From contig CANNZV010001135.1 of the NCBI GenBank assembly GCA_947561585.1, positions 161,907 to 225,906 of the forward strand: 64,000 bases of DNA. The letters run 5' to 3'. Numbering within the stretch: position 1 is the first letter of the stretch; each line of letters opens with the position of its first letter. The position numbers and the translations under genes were made by a program. The notes beneath the pieces were generated by a model, which saw only the letters and a program-made list of their open reading frames with translations, was not told where the DNA came from and did no database searches. Origin of the DNA: Caprella mutica (taxonomy: Eukaryota > Arthropoda > Malacostraca > Amphipoda > Caprellidae). Shown here piece by piece: positions 34,315-46,035 of the stretch.

Positions 34315-35363
34315 CTATTCAAATCTACCCTGAGCTTGTCTAGCAAAACCTAATTGTAAAGCAACATCCTCCATTTCAGGGGCTGCAGCTACATTTAGTT
34401 TAACAAAGCCTGAATTTGAGCTCCACGAGGATGCACTCTAACTATTCTCAATTTACCAATAGTCTCCGCATCATCTCCTTTCTTTACTTTTGAGCTACAA
34501 TAGCCACTGATGATCCAATTAACTCCCGCAGCTGCATTTATTAACGTTACATAAGCTTGGACTTTCCTTTTAAATTCTAATAATTGACCAGCTTCTATGT
34601 CTCTTTGCATTAAGAATTCATCAGTAGCAATTAGTTTAGTAAAGGAGAAGCTCATGTGAGCGGCGTTAAGAATTGTATTGTCGTCAGTTGTGAGTTTAAT
34701 GGAGGCGGTTCTAAGATTAGTGTCTGATCTAATTGAAGCAAATGGAAAATCTTCATCTATAACATGTGATACACAGCACAAAAGACTACCACAAGCTTTA
34801 CTTAATTTATTTACTTTACTGCGATAGTAGCTACTTATACAAAAAAAACTTATACTTGATATCAAACTATTGGAATCTAATGTAATGGGTACATACTTAT
34901 CAAAAGTCATTTGTTTTCTATTGAGGTTAATTGGGGGATGAATGGTATCTATTTTAAAATTTCCATGCATGGAGGAATCTGAATTAGACTCATAAATTGC
35001 CACTCTAGACCCTAATCACTCTACTCTACTTAACTTAAAAAGCCGGCTAGTGCTGGCTGCCGTTTTCGACAAAATAAACAAAATAACGTTAGTCTTTATT
35101 TCTCTCAACATTATCATTCTATGATAACAAACATCACTGAAATATTTTTTACAAGCGCTCTGATGGAGCACTTTTAAGGGTACAGATTTTCCAGATACGA
35201 AACCCCTAATCTTAACTATCTCTGGAATTGAATAATTTTCATCCCCCGAATAACCTCCAGCTACGGCAAAATCTGGACAATTAACACAATCCGACTCTGT
35301 TAACAAATCATTTATGTTCTGCAACTCACCTGAATTCATATATTGAGCAATAACACTCTCCAT
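34315..35363 (-). pseudogene. Intronless ~350-codon broken ORF, candidate viral relic
   Basis: One minus-strand coding region starting MESVIAQYMNSGELQ at 35363. It has a single in-frame TGA at about 35016 and a frame shift near 34400, and ends GFARQAQGRF-E with TAG at 34315. Coding quality is good on both sides of each lesion, so the breaks are recent relative to the sequence. Visible pieces include IRGFVSGKSVPLKVLHQSAC, KYVPITLDSN and AYVTLINAAAGVNWIISGY. I do not recognise the family. The absence of introns, the compact length and the setting near another virus-like ORF (36850-37880) suggest an integrated RNA-virus capsid or nucleoprotein gene, but a retrocopy of a host gene is also possible. 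Confidence 0.4.
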
Positions 35364-35655
35364 CTTAGCTGAGTTACAGAAAGTAGCTGAAGAACAAACT
35401 GAAAATGGACACGACAGTTAAATTATTTAATTGGTCTAATACATAGAACATTTAAATCAATACATAAACAATAATTATTATTCATATCAAAATATTCCAT
35501 GAATTCATACTGTTGCCAAATGAATGTAGCTGAACTACAAGCAGCTCACACAAATCTCTTATTTCTACAAGTGAGATATATGTAAATAAAGGAATACAAT
35601 TTTACAGTTCAGATGTCCCAAACTATCTACGGCAGTGACTAATTCAATGTAAATA

Positions 35656-36796
35656 CAGGGTGGCGCCAAAAAAATGAAAATCATTTTCAAATTAGTTTAT
35701 TTTACAAACTATCAAAGCTAGAAATTTTCTAAAAACATAGTTTTATTCATTCACTTTTTCTGCATCTATCTTAATAATCTGTTAGAAGTTACGACAGAAT
35801 TTGAACATCCTGCCGCGAATTAATAAAGGTAAATAAAAAGGGCTTGCGGGAGGACGAAAAACACAAAAAAGTTCATAATAGGAATAACTCATTTCCATAT
35901 GGTAGTAGTAAAAATTAAATCCTATTATTTTTCATTCATGGAAATACATCTTAAACATTAATAACGATATCTTCTACATAATGTGCATTTTTTTGCTGAA
36001 ACTATTTTGCAAAATTTAGACTGCAGTAAATCAGTTCTAAGAGTTTGATGCTTAGGATGATATCTCAAATCGTGTTAAACAATTGGGTGAAATGTGTCCT
36101 AAATGATGTCAAATTCCTACCTTCTGATTGATATTTTTGTATTCTCAATATTCGATAAGCTGTTCATGAAAAAGATTAATGTTTTCATGGGTTCATTCTT
36201 TTCTTCAGCGACATGATCGCTTTTTGTTCAAATTTAAAGTGGTTTCTTCAGTTTTGAACTTATTAACATTTGCAAATACGGTTTTATAATTAGTGGAAAT
36301 CTTTCCAGAAAGCGTTGTTCGAAATGAAGTTGAACGTGTTTAAAGCTTCCAGTGTTTGAATAACTTGTCACAACAATAACTCTTCGTTATTTTGAAAGGT
36401 GCATTTTGAGGTTTTCGAATAGGAGTTAAAAATTAATGGCGAAATGATTTCATAAATATATCATTTTTTTCTAAAAACCAACTTTCAAATAGTAATTTTT
36501 TTTTATTTTCTCTTATTTGTTACAAAAATAATAGAATTTAATGTTTTTGCAACCATATAAAATAAATTATACATATTATATATTTTTTTCATAATATTTC
36601 GCGCAAGTCCTTTTTATTTACCTTTTTTTAATTTACTGCAGGATGTTTAATTTTTGTCGTAACTTTTAACAGTGTATCAAGAAAGACGCAAAAAATGTAA
36701 AAGAATAAAATCATGTTTTTTAAAAAATTCTAGCTTTGATAGTTTGTAAAATGATCAAACTTAAAAATGGGTTTCCTTTTTTTTTGCGCCACCCTG
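35656..36796. mobile_element. Mariner-like MITE with ~210-bp inverted ends
   Basis: Ends CAGGGTGGCGCCAAAAAAAT and the inverse finishing GCGCCACCCTG, flanked by TA. The arms stay similar for about 200 bp (ACAAACTATCAAAGCTAGAA; GTAAATAAAAAGGGCTTGCG). There is no transposase ORF. It separates the two virus-like ORFs. Confidence 0.75.
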
Positions 36797-36849
36797 TATA
36801 GGAATAAAATCTACAAATTCTATAGAAAATAGGTTCAATATACCATCCA

Positions 36850-37880
36850 TGCTCTCATTGCCTCTCAACTTTGCTATCAATACAAATTATCTATGGCACT
36901 GCCACTTATCGTATAGGGAAAGTGGTGGAGACAGAAAAATCTGCATACAAAGCGAATCTGATCTCCAGAGCTTCTTGGATGATAGATTTAACCCAAGGGT
37001 CCAATTGTTCTATGGGAGCCTTCTCTTCCCAATACGCTAATGAAGAAAGAGTCGGGTTTCTTATGGGGATGTGGGATATGTATCTTCAAAAATTCCAAAA
37101 TCATACCCTGGTTACAGCAAGATGGGGGACTATAATCACCAGGTACCAAGACTGCGCTATTTTGGAGTCCTTAAAATCTTTAAGGAGATGGATGCCCTTT
37201 TGACCTCCAAGGACGAACTAAACGATTCTTACGGTTATCTTCATTATATGAGACCCTTGCTGCTTTCTAAAAAGCATCCATACTCCACATCTGTCAATCC
37301 CAATCTTCATTTCTTTTGTAAGATGGTAGCAGTATTGCAGGGAAAGGACCTAGGGTAACAATGCAATCGCTGTAGAGGTGGCAGTGGAGAGTGATGCCAC
37401 CAACATGGCAATATTATTCGCATATGCTCATGGAAGAATAGCAAATGTCACAGTGGATTTCTTTGAGAACAAAGAGGCGGAGGAAGAGTCTGATGATAAA
37501 CTCAAGGATATAAAGGCTGCAAAGGATACCCCACTCGAGATTAATCAACTTGAGCAAGTTAATGATCTTCCTCCCTCTGAAAGTAGGGATGCATCAGAGT
37601 GGTGTCTTTGGCTGATCAACAACGACTGTAAGTTTCCTCATGATTTGTAACTCTTGTAAAGATGAAATTAGAGATGGCAAAAAAACGCGGGAACAAAATA
37701 CGCTCTAGGACAATGGGGGAGAAATTTGAGAACATGGTGTTCCATTGAGGCCCAGTTCATCTCTCTCAGCGGCAGGGACAGCAAACTCTAATGCAGAGGG
37801 ATGCACATCTTTTATATCATGTGGACCTGATAGAATTTTACGTATTAAAGAAATGAAGAAGCTAGAAAAGTGTTAAGTAT
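36850..37880 (+). pseudogene. Broken ORF resembling a mononegavirus nucleoprotein
   Basis: Plus-strand coding sequence in three frames. 36871-37100 contains ANLISRASWMIDLTQGSN and MGAFSSQYANEE. After a frame shift near 37100 there follow YHQVPRLRYFG-like residues, LNDSYGYLHYMRPLLL and NPNLHFFCKMVAVL (to 37358). After another shift, 37378-37650 gives NMAILFAYAHGRIANVTVDF and an acidic tail. A further short start (MAKKRGNKIRSRTMGEKFEN) follows at about 37673. Length, lack of introns and the helical, charged character fit a nucleoprotein of a negative-strand RNA virus integrated long ago. This is a judgement from general features and not a database match. The breaks mean it cannot encode a full protein. 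Confidence 0.4.
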
Positions 37881-38431
37881 GAAATACTTCTAACAAGAAG
37901 AAGAAAAATGTAGGATTCATAGGTTTTTATCCTTTTCGTATTTATATGAACCTAGTGTTCGGAGTTTACTGGAACGAAATCTGGTACCTTTAATACTCTC
38001 TAGTTTGATACTGCAAATCTAATTAAACTTTGGAGCCTAATGTCAGGAGAGGAGATAAAATATGCTAAAGCATTAACCCTGACGGCCGTGAAAATGAACT
38101 CTTACATAAAAATAAGGATAACGTACCGTTAGGTGATACAGTTACCATACTCATTGATTACAAATGTCTAATCTAATATTTCTTTAGGCCATTCTCCTAA
38201 AAGTGGAGGATAACAATAGAGAAAAAAACCATAACATATCAGAAAGGACAAAAACTGGGACAGTCTCTTTGCGACAGGCTGTTCCTGTTTAGGTAAGTAG
38301 CCATACTCTTATATAATAATAGGTTTTTTGAAGATAAATATAAATATATCCTCACCCCAACAATATTAAAGTGAGTAACTATATTAGTTTTTGAATAAAT
38401 AAATTTAGTAACATGTTTCCTTTACACTAAG
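37881..38431. other. Intergenic or intronic, no feature
   Basis: AT-rich; ends at the acceptor TTTCCTTTACACTAAG that opens the exon at 38432. No ORF or repeat stands out. Confidence 0.4.
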
Positions 38432-38655
38432 GAGTCCAAGTCGTCTCCACCAAACATTGCCTGCTGCCCATTGATGGGGGCGGAGAGCAAAATCGCCGAC
38501 TTTGACCCTGAATTGGCGTCAAGCAAATCTTTCTTTTTCAAAGTAAATTACTTTACCTAATCATGATTCACATAGCTATAATATATTCCGAAAATTATCC
38601 ATAACTTTTACTCTTGCAGACACACATCACAATTCACAGGGTGACGTTGGATACC

Positions 38656-41460
38656 ACACACAGAAAAATTTTTCTTTCTCCCAAAGAAAAAAGTCACTTT
38701 ATATATGCATTAATTAATTATTTTCTTTCTGGTAAAGAAATGTTCTAGTTTTGGGACAAATAAAATTTTTATTCACATATAAGATTTCTTTTCTTTGAGT
38801 CAAATAAAAAATACGATTTAAATTTTAGAATTTTCTTTGTAACAAATAAAATTAGTTATTTATTTCAAATCTAGGAGTGGTTTAGGAGAAATATATTATT
38901 TCTTCTCCATAAAGAAAATTTTTCATTGAATAGAATAAATGTTTTCTTTGCAATAAATGTATCTTTCTTTAGTATAAATGCATCAAAGATTTAATATAAA
39001 GTAATATTTATTTAAACCAATGAATTAGTAACTTTATTTAAAGTATAAATATTCTTTACATATAATAGAGCTTTCTTTCACTCTAATATAATGTATATTT
39101 ATTAAAAAGTAATAATTTCTTTTATACTAACAAACTGGTTCTTCTTTCTAAAGACTTACATGCTTTACAATAAATATTTCTTTCTTTGAAGATAGTTTTG
39201 TAGATAGATTGGGGAAGAAATAACATAAATTAAGTTTTATATGCAATATATTGAAATAATATAGCAATGAAATTACACTCAGCAGAAGCATAAGATCTTC
39301 TTCCCATTCAGAAGATGTATGTATCCACACATTCACCCTATTCTTGATCTCCTACAGGTATAGGTGAAGCATACCTCCAGAATATATGAACTTGATATTC
39401 ATCATCTGTAGAAAAAAAAATCACTTTAAATTAACTGATTCATATAATCATATACAATAATAGATCCTAATGTATTGAATAAGTTGGCTTAGGTATAGGT
39501 AGCTATAACACACCTGAACAGTTGATCAGAAATTTTTGTGTCCTCTTAGAAACTTTTATCCTTTTCAAGACTTTAGAATAAAGTTCAGTGCACTTTCTCC
39601 CACTTGTGTGATTATAGTCAGTCTTTTTCTGTAGATATAATGCAGTGAAGTTCCACCTGAAAATAAAAATTAAAGGTTTAAACAAAGTTAACTTCATTTC
39701 ATATAATTTAAAGACATTTACTGCATCAAACATTAAATTTCAGGACTCAGGCAACTTAATTAATTTAAAAGAAATTGAAAACAAATGAATTATTTCACTA
39801 TTTGTTAAAGAGGTTTTTAAAATATCTCATATTCTGCAGAGGACTAAGAGGAAATATTAGTTATATAACTATCTCAATTGTGACAATTTCCCCAACTAAT
39901 AGAGTATGAGAATCCTAGCCAAGTAATTGCCAATAATTTGGTTAGGATAAATAAATCTGGAGAGCTACTCTGCATCAGCATCAGTGTGATATTTAACTAT
40001 TATCATTGATTTTTGATTTTGGGAGCTGATGATTCCAATATTAATCATATAAACACAAAAAAAGTAATCTCTGCTATTGTGAACACTTTACCAGTTTCAA
40101 CAGATTGGCTTAGAAATTCCTAAGAATTAGGTATCTTCAAATTTTCAAATATAAATTAGATCTTATCAAATCATTAATAGCCTTATAAGTAGCTATTAGG
40201 TAGAAGTTTAGGAGCAATAGGTAATTTAATTTATATTGATTCAATAGTAAATAGTTTTTTTTTTCTTTCTACACATATCCACCCATTTTTAATTCAAAAT
40301 TTTATTTTTTATAGGTAACTTGGGAGCTAAAAAAATTAAATTTCAGATTTTTTAAATTATCACCAAGTTTAGAAATATATTACCCTGCTCTGAATAATGT
40401 GACCATATGACTTTTGGTGATTTAAATTTGTGATAGTTACTCTCAGATGAAAATTCAAAAATTATCACTGATTATCTCTCTGAAATTTTGAGTATATAAA
40501 AATTCCTTCAGCTAAATTAATGGTAACATAGGATTCAATTTAAGATATTCTTCAATGGTTCTAAAATATCCCTAAGATATTGTTTAGGTTCACCTCAGAA
40601 ACTCTTTGAAAAATGTTCCATATTTTGCAGACTGGCACTTTGAAACACTGGAGCCACAATCTTAACTGAACACTAGTTAGCTCAAGTTAGGTAGTTAACA
40701 AACTTCAAGTCATTACATACAATATATTGAATAATTGATAGTACTACTAGTTAAGGTAAACATAACAATAAGAACAAATAGCGATTAGGTATAGGTAGCT
40801 TAGGTTAGGTAAATAAACAATAAGAGTAGGTAGGGCTGGGATATAAAACTACCTACCTAACTTATTTCAGGCGCAGTGAGATAGATTTTCAGTTAGCCTA
40901 GTTCATTACTAAAGGGTAATGAAAGGAAGAAGTCACCTATGAAATAGCATTTAAATTTCTCAAATAAATAGGTAGCAGGACACTGTGAACCTATGAATAC
41001 CTAGTTACCAGTATTAACATTTATAATTAAAGGAAAAATGCTGACCAAGTTCTAAAAACTATGCTTTGCCAACTAATAATTCAGTATAATTATATAAATA
41101 AATGAAAATATCTAATTTATATACGAAATGATTCATAACTGAGCAACTAACTGAGAACCTACCTTGATCACTTCAAAGAACTTAATGATATGACGCTCAC
41201 TTCAGAAAAGCCCGCGAAAATTTCAAAGCAATATTTCGATTTGAGACAATAACAGAACAGATTTGTAACAAAGAAATATTCGACTCATCAGTGAAAAAGC
41301 TTTAAGAGAAATAAATAAAAGGTTAATAGGAAAGAAATATGCTTCAAAATGCATCCAAAGAAAGCTACTTTCTTTAATCTAAAGCTCTAGTAACACTTTC
41401 AACCAAAGAAAATAAATTAAAGAAGATAGTTTTTCTTTAAAATATGCTTCGATTTCTCTG
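38656..41460. mobile_element. ~2.8-kb insertion with CACAGA...TCTGTG ends
   Basis: It begins CACAGAAAAATTTTTCTTTC and ends GATTTCTCTGTGTG. Removing it with one copy of CA restores an uninterrupted reading frame of the host exon (GAT-ACC-AAC-TGC). Both terminal regions are full of TTTCTTT/AAAGAAA repeats. The interior (39,900-40,680) is an inverted copy of the 5880-7460 repeat. No transposase is seen. The 2-bp duplication is tentative. Confidence 0.5.
39900..40680. repeat. Inverted relative of the 5880-7460 repeat
   Basis: Shares AAATGTTCCATATTTTGCAG and GCTAAATTAATGGTAACATA with the inverse of 6900-7400. It is carried inside the 38656-41460 insertion. Confidence 0.45.
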
Positions 41461-42450
41461 TGTGCAACTGCAGGCATCTCTTCTATGACGGCCATCGCAG
41501 GAGAGATACCAAATGCCCAAGCCTGGAGCTATCAAGTGCCACCGGGAAGAGGAGCCTGGTGTCAAACTTGTCAGTAGAAGGATTTGGCCGTCAAATAGAA
41601 TATTCGACGATCTCCTTTGGGGAACTTTTTGTGGACGACTCTATCTTGGCCATAAGTCATTATAAAATTTTAATATTCTCAAGAAATTATTGCACCCATA
41701 CTAATGGTATACATTTCAGAAATCTAAAGGGCACTTGAGACCCGTAAAAAGGCAGCTGCCGCAGTTAGTGGAAGAAGCTAAGGGGGAAAATATATGAAGT
41801 TTTACGTAGTTGGATGGTAAGATTAGTTATTAGTAAAATATATTCCATAAAATACTATGTAATCTTGTGTTAACTACTACTTATTTTCCAGGCTGAAGCG
41901 CGCCAAGACAGACAGTGGCGGAGAGGAAGAGTAAATGCCTCATATATCCGTAATCTGGCCCGAGAAGCCTCTTGGGATCGGCCGGATTGCGGATGAGGCT
42001 ACTCCGGTAGCCCAGAGTCCTACCGAAGCAGAAGTGGATCCAGCTGCTCCCACAAGGGGGAGGAGGGGTGATTTACAACTTGACAGAAAGTCGTAAGTTT
42101 CCTATCCTAATTAGCTACTATCAATTATTTGTATGTACAATATTTGAAACCTTTCTTTGTTAATTCCAGGACCACGAGCACAGACAGGAGCAGCAGCACC
42201 ACCACCACTACGGCAGCCAAGGTCTCCTGGTGAGTAATATTTAACTTATACCATTATTTTGTCAATTTAAATTCTTATGTTATTCACATAATAATTGAAA
42301 TTAGCTCTTTGTGGATTTGAGGCCAGATGCCCGCAGGCATGAAAATGAAGGAGAGGAGGAAGAAGCAGCCATCAGGAAGAAAATTCGTCTTTTCGCAGAA
42401 GACGACGACCACTCCTCCTAACCAGCCGTCAACCCTAACATTATCAAATA

Positions 42451-43340
42451 AAAAATTAATGAAAATTAAACCTATTTGTCTTAATTACACATGTGGTAAT
42501 TTACTAAAGTAATAAACTCAGAGTACATTACCGTTATAATGAACCAAAAATATTTCCCTGAAAAGCCAAAGCTTTGTGAAGTTACATCAAACGTTTCCAA
42601 TGAAAACTGTTATGAATCATAAACAGAGTAGTCTTTTTAAACAGGTTAAAAGTGTCTAGTAAAAGCTTATTTCGGTTCTAGGAAAATTGACCGAAAGTAA
42701 TTGATCGAATAGATCAGCTTCATTATTTTCTTCCATCTGTGAGTGCAGTAACCGGTGCTTAGTGTCCCTTTTTGTTACATTCCTTAGTAAGTGACTCACA
42801 AAGTACTTTGTTGACTTTAAACCCTATACTAAATTAATTATTTAACTTTCAACTACCTAAATTCTAGAACTAAGAAAACTACAAGTTCTTCAAATTATAA
42901 TATATTTCAAAGCATATAATTCTCTGTTATAGAAAAACAGTTGATTGAAGAAATGTTATACATAAATTATTATTGAAAAAATTATTATTATTATACATAA
43001 ATCATGGTGACAAGATATACTACCTGCAATATATTGCAAGTAAGTGTCCCTGGTAAATTCATGGTTTTAGTTATCATTGTCAATTAGTGTAATGGATCCA
43101 ATATCATTTTCGATCAATTCTCCATTCGATCAATTTTCTATTCGATCAATTTTCCGGATTCCGCTTTTTTCCAATAGCTACTTTTTCTGAAACATCTTTA
43201 TATTAATTAAAAGGGTTCGGGAGAAAAACTCGTATGTTTGATTTAAATCATATATAGAAATAATATAAATTAATTTACAGACCACACTCCATAAGAAATA
43301 GAAACAGCAACAATAACTTTGTCTTACCAAGGAACGTTTT
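42451..43340. repeat. Intergenic; TTCGATCAATTTTC repeats and a dispersed repeat
   Basis: 42712-42790 matches 8860-8935 (CTTCCATCTGTGAGTGCAG, CACCGGTGCTT type). At 43109-43157 the phrase ATTCGATCAATTTTC occurs three times, facing an inverted ATTGACCG/TTGATCGAAT pair near 42680-42705. This suggests the ends of an old ~480-bp element. Confidence 0.4.
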
Positions 43341-43392
43341 CAAGACATAACACCCCGGGCTGCCTCTCCCCTCCTCCTTTCCTTCAGAAAGG

Positions 43393-43428
43393 GGCTCGGA
43401 CTCCTTATACTATATAAGGAGCCGAGCC
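43393..43428 (+). promoter_or_regulatory. Palindromic TATA promoter of the two-ORF unit
   Basis: GGCTCGGACTCCTTATA is mirrored by TATAAGGAGCCGAGCC, a 36-bp palindrome with CTATATAAGG at its centre. About 138 bp downstream the first ORF begins. The palindromic layout means the TATA box reads similarly on both strands. Promoter function is inferred from position. Confidence 0.45.
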
Positions 43429-44241
43429 TGGAGGCACAGACATTACCCTGTCAGCTTTACAAGAGTGAACATCTCCAAGAATTACCTCCGCATTCCACCT
43501 TTGGCCTCCGCCTCCTGCTTGACTGTCTGTTGATGTCGGGGTAAGACAATCGTCCAACGCCCCCATTGCAGCCTTCGACTAACTCAGAGGAGAACCCGGA
43601 CCCAGGTGTGAGTAGATTAATTGAAGATACTCTTGTTTTACCACCGATTGAGGCACGCTATAACTTAAGAATTAGGAGCTGTAGCGAATCTAGTGTGAGT
43701 GGCCACAGCGGCGCAGGCGGCTCATCTCGAGGCAGCTCCAGATCTGGAAAAGAAAAAACGTAAATCTCCAAAACAAAAAACCAAAAGACCTCATCTTAAT
43801 CCTAAAATTCCCAAAATAATCCTGACTAAAATAGGTTCCCAAATGGACCAACAAGTGGCTACTAGGTTTGAGGCCCTCGAACGACAACTCGACCTGATCT
43901 CAAATAACCTAGCAGCCTTGACAACAAACACAGCAATCCAGGCCCCCAGAGAAGATCCTCCAGAAAACCCAGAGGGCTCTGAGCAGGGTGACGAAGAAGG
44001 AGACACAATTGTAGCGCTCAGGACTACACCCAAGAGCAATACAGCCCACCTGAAATTCAACAGACGCGTCATCACAGATTATCTAAAGGAGTGTGTTGAT
44101 GACAAGCTCAACAAAAAATTGAATACTGGGCAGAAAGAAGAATTAAGATACATATTTAACATTGATAGATGTTTTGACAAGCCTAGAAGAATCACACAGA
44201 ACGCATCCGGCTCTTCTACCTCGTTGCATCACAGAACTGGA

Positions 44242-44581
44242 TGTTGAAATTTTAGTTAAATGTATTACACACTCGTTATATGTTTAATGTTAACTTCCTG
44301 TTAGACTAGCTCAGCTATATTAAATTACCTATTGTTTCAATAACCATGTATTACTTTTAATGAGAAACGGACATAAGGTCTAAAGTCGATCACACTTCCG
44401 TCGAGGGTTAAATACCCTGTCTTGTAGTTTCTGAAGGCAGTCTGTCTTGAACATTACTCAGTGAGAGATGAGTTCCACTCATCTCTCCATAGACTTCTAA
44501 TTGTATAACATATTTACTCTTTAAATAAACTCTATATGTCTTAACGTTGTTAACCCACTGTTATTTAACCTAATTCTAAGA
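44242..44581 (+). repeat. 5' LTR
   Basis: 340 bp, starting TGTTGAAATT and ending TTCTAAGA (not the usual CA). It differs from the 3' LTR by about four substitutions and a 2-bp indel by my reading. AAATAAACTCTA near its 3' end is a plausible polyadenylation signal. Confidence 0.9.
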
Positions 44582-44601
44582 GGTTATGGGCCCAGTGAAC
44601 G
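44582..44601 (+). promoter_or_regulatory. Primer-binding site (initiator tRNA-Met, internal fragment)
   Basis: GGTTATGGGCCCAG directly abuts the 5' LTR. Its complement CTGGGCCCATAACC is the anticodon stem-loop of animal initiator tRNA-Met, as in copia elements that use a half-tRNA primer. Confidence 0.8.
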
Positions 44602-44887
44602 ATAAGAGTTTATAAATCAAATTATGTTTAAACAAATTAGAAGTTTATAATAGTAATAAAAACGAAGTGCTGTGAAAAAAGTGTTAACCTATATGAAACA
44701 TATCACTCAAAACGCTTGCGTAAGCATATCGTGTTCACGCGCTAATGAGGTCAATTATAATGATTGCTCTAGCGAAAAATGCACTTGTGTTATAATATAA
44801 TGATTTAGTATTTTTGCGGAAGAGGTGTCAAGAGAGGTCACAAATTACCTTTAAATCTGTGACCTTATCCTTTGGTAAACAGTCTTT

Positions 44888-45615
44888 CAACAAAAGGTTC
44901 TTGCGTTACTGTTCCAATTAAATATTAATAATTATATTCAGTGAAGTTATTCTTATGAATTAAAATAATTTTAAAACATCAAACTCAGTTAAACAGTAAA
45001 TCAATTTAACTGCTGTGGTTGTTTATGTTTGTTAAAGTATTGAATGATAATAAATACTTTCAACAAAAGGCTCTTGCGAACTAAGACTTCTGTTGTTGTT
45101 CCAATTGAATATTAATAATTATATTCAGTGAAGTTATTCTTATGAATTAGAATAATTTTAAAACATCAAACTCAGTTAAACAGTAAATCAATTTAACTGC
45201 TGTGGTTGTTTATGTTTGTTAAAGTATTGAATGATAATAAATACTTTCAACAAAAGGCTCTTGCGAACTAAGACTTCTGTTGTTGTTTCAATTGAATATT
45301 AATAATTATATTCAGTTATTCTTATGAATTAGAATAATGTTAAAACATCAATTCAGTTAAACAGTAAATCAATTTAACTGCTTTGGTTGTTTATGTTTGT
45401 TAAAGTATTGAATGATAGTAAATACTTTCAACAAAAGGTTCTTGCGAACTAATACTTGTGTTGCTGTTCCACTTGAATATTAGTAATTATATTCAGTGAA
45501 GTTATTCTTATGAATTAGAATAATTTTAAAACATCAATTCAGTCAAACAGTAAATCAATTTAACTGGTTTGGTTGTTTATGTTCGTTAAGTATTGAAAGA
45601 TAATAAATACTTTGA
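44888..45615 (+). repeat. ~180-bp tandem repeats in the retroelement leader
   Basis: Four units begin CAACAAAAGG(T/C)TCTTGCG at 44888, 45061, 45248 and 45429 (172, 187 and 181 bp). They contain TTTAACTGCTGTGGTTGTTT. They end just before the gag-like start codon. They may be a leader or packaging duplication; function unknown. Confidence 0.75.
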
Positions 45616-45619
45616 AAAC

Positions 45620-46035
45620 ATGACTTCAAATAAGTTACCGGGGATTGTTCCCCTAGACGGAAACAGACATCAACAGGGCGATAACTCCAGCAGCAGTGGT
45701 TACGGTTCAGGGGGCTATGGGGGTAACAGCTACTCATCCCAGAGCTACCCCAATCTGGATACACCCAGCAAGGAGGAGGATACGGCACTTGGAACAGTGG
45801 GGGGTACTATGGACAGCAGCAGAATTACTATGCACAGCAGCAACAGACACCGCCAACCCAAATCTCTTACGGCAACTGGGGACAACAGGCACCGGGCGGT
45901 TGGAGTGCCGCAACCACTGGACAAGCTGCCGGTACTTGGAGTGGCTATGGACAACAAACCGGACAAACGCCCCAGCAAAGCTGGAGCAACTCCACGCAGG
46001 GTGGTGGCTATGGGAACTACAACTACAAGAAGTAA
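45620..46035 (+). pseudogene. Gag-like start fused to an hnRNP-like C-terminal tail
   Basis: The frame opens MTSNKLPGIVPLDG, resembling a copia gag N-terminus, then continues into RHQQGDNSSSSGYGSGGYGG. A 1-nt shift near 45748 is followed by a second frame with QSGYTQQGGGYGTWN, YYGQQQNYYAQQQQ and WSNSTQGGGYGNYNYKK and TAA at 46033. This Gln/Gly/Tyr-rich, prion-like composition is typical of C-terminal tails of insect hnRNPs (Squid, Hrb27C or similar); the RRM domains are absent. I infer that a host hnRNP mRNA 3' portion was joined to the retroelement leader by template switching during reverse transcription. The frame shift means the fusion no longer makes the full tail. The exact hnRNP is not identified. 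Confidence 0.65.

Larger units (their letters stand above)
38432..42450 (+). pseudogene. Spliced gene of unknown family, disrupted by an exon insertion
   Basis: Plus-strand exons: 38432-38542 (37 codons, ESKSSPPNIACCPL...SSKSFFFK, donor GTAAAT); 38620 onward (THITIHRVTLDT), which continues after a ~2.8-kb insertion as NCRHLFYDGHRRRDTKCPSL (to about 41570); 41720-41815 (KGHLRPVKRQLPQLVEEAKG, donor GTAAGA); 41891-42092 (donor GTAAGT); 42170-42230 (donor GTGAGT); and 42325-42420, ending AIRKKIRLFAEDDDHSS and TAA, with AATAAA about 30 bp later. Phases agree for the first two and the last three exons. A shift inside 41720-41815 and another near 41990 are needed to join the middle, so this is either a pseudogene or has sequence errors. 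Product: Cys/Arg-rich N-terminal part, then a Ser/Thr-rich and acidic tail. Family not recognised. Confidence 0.5.
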
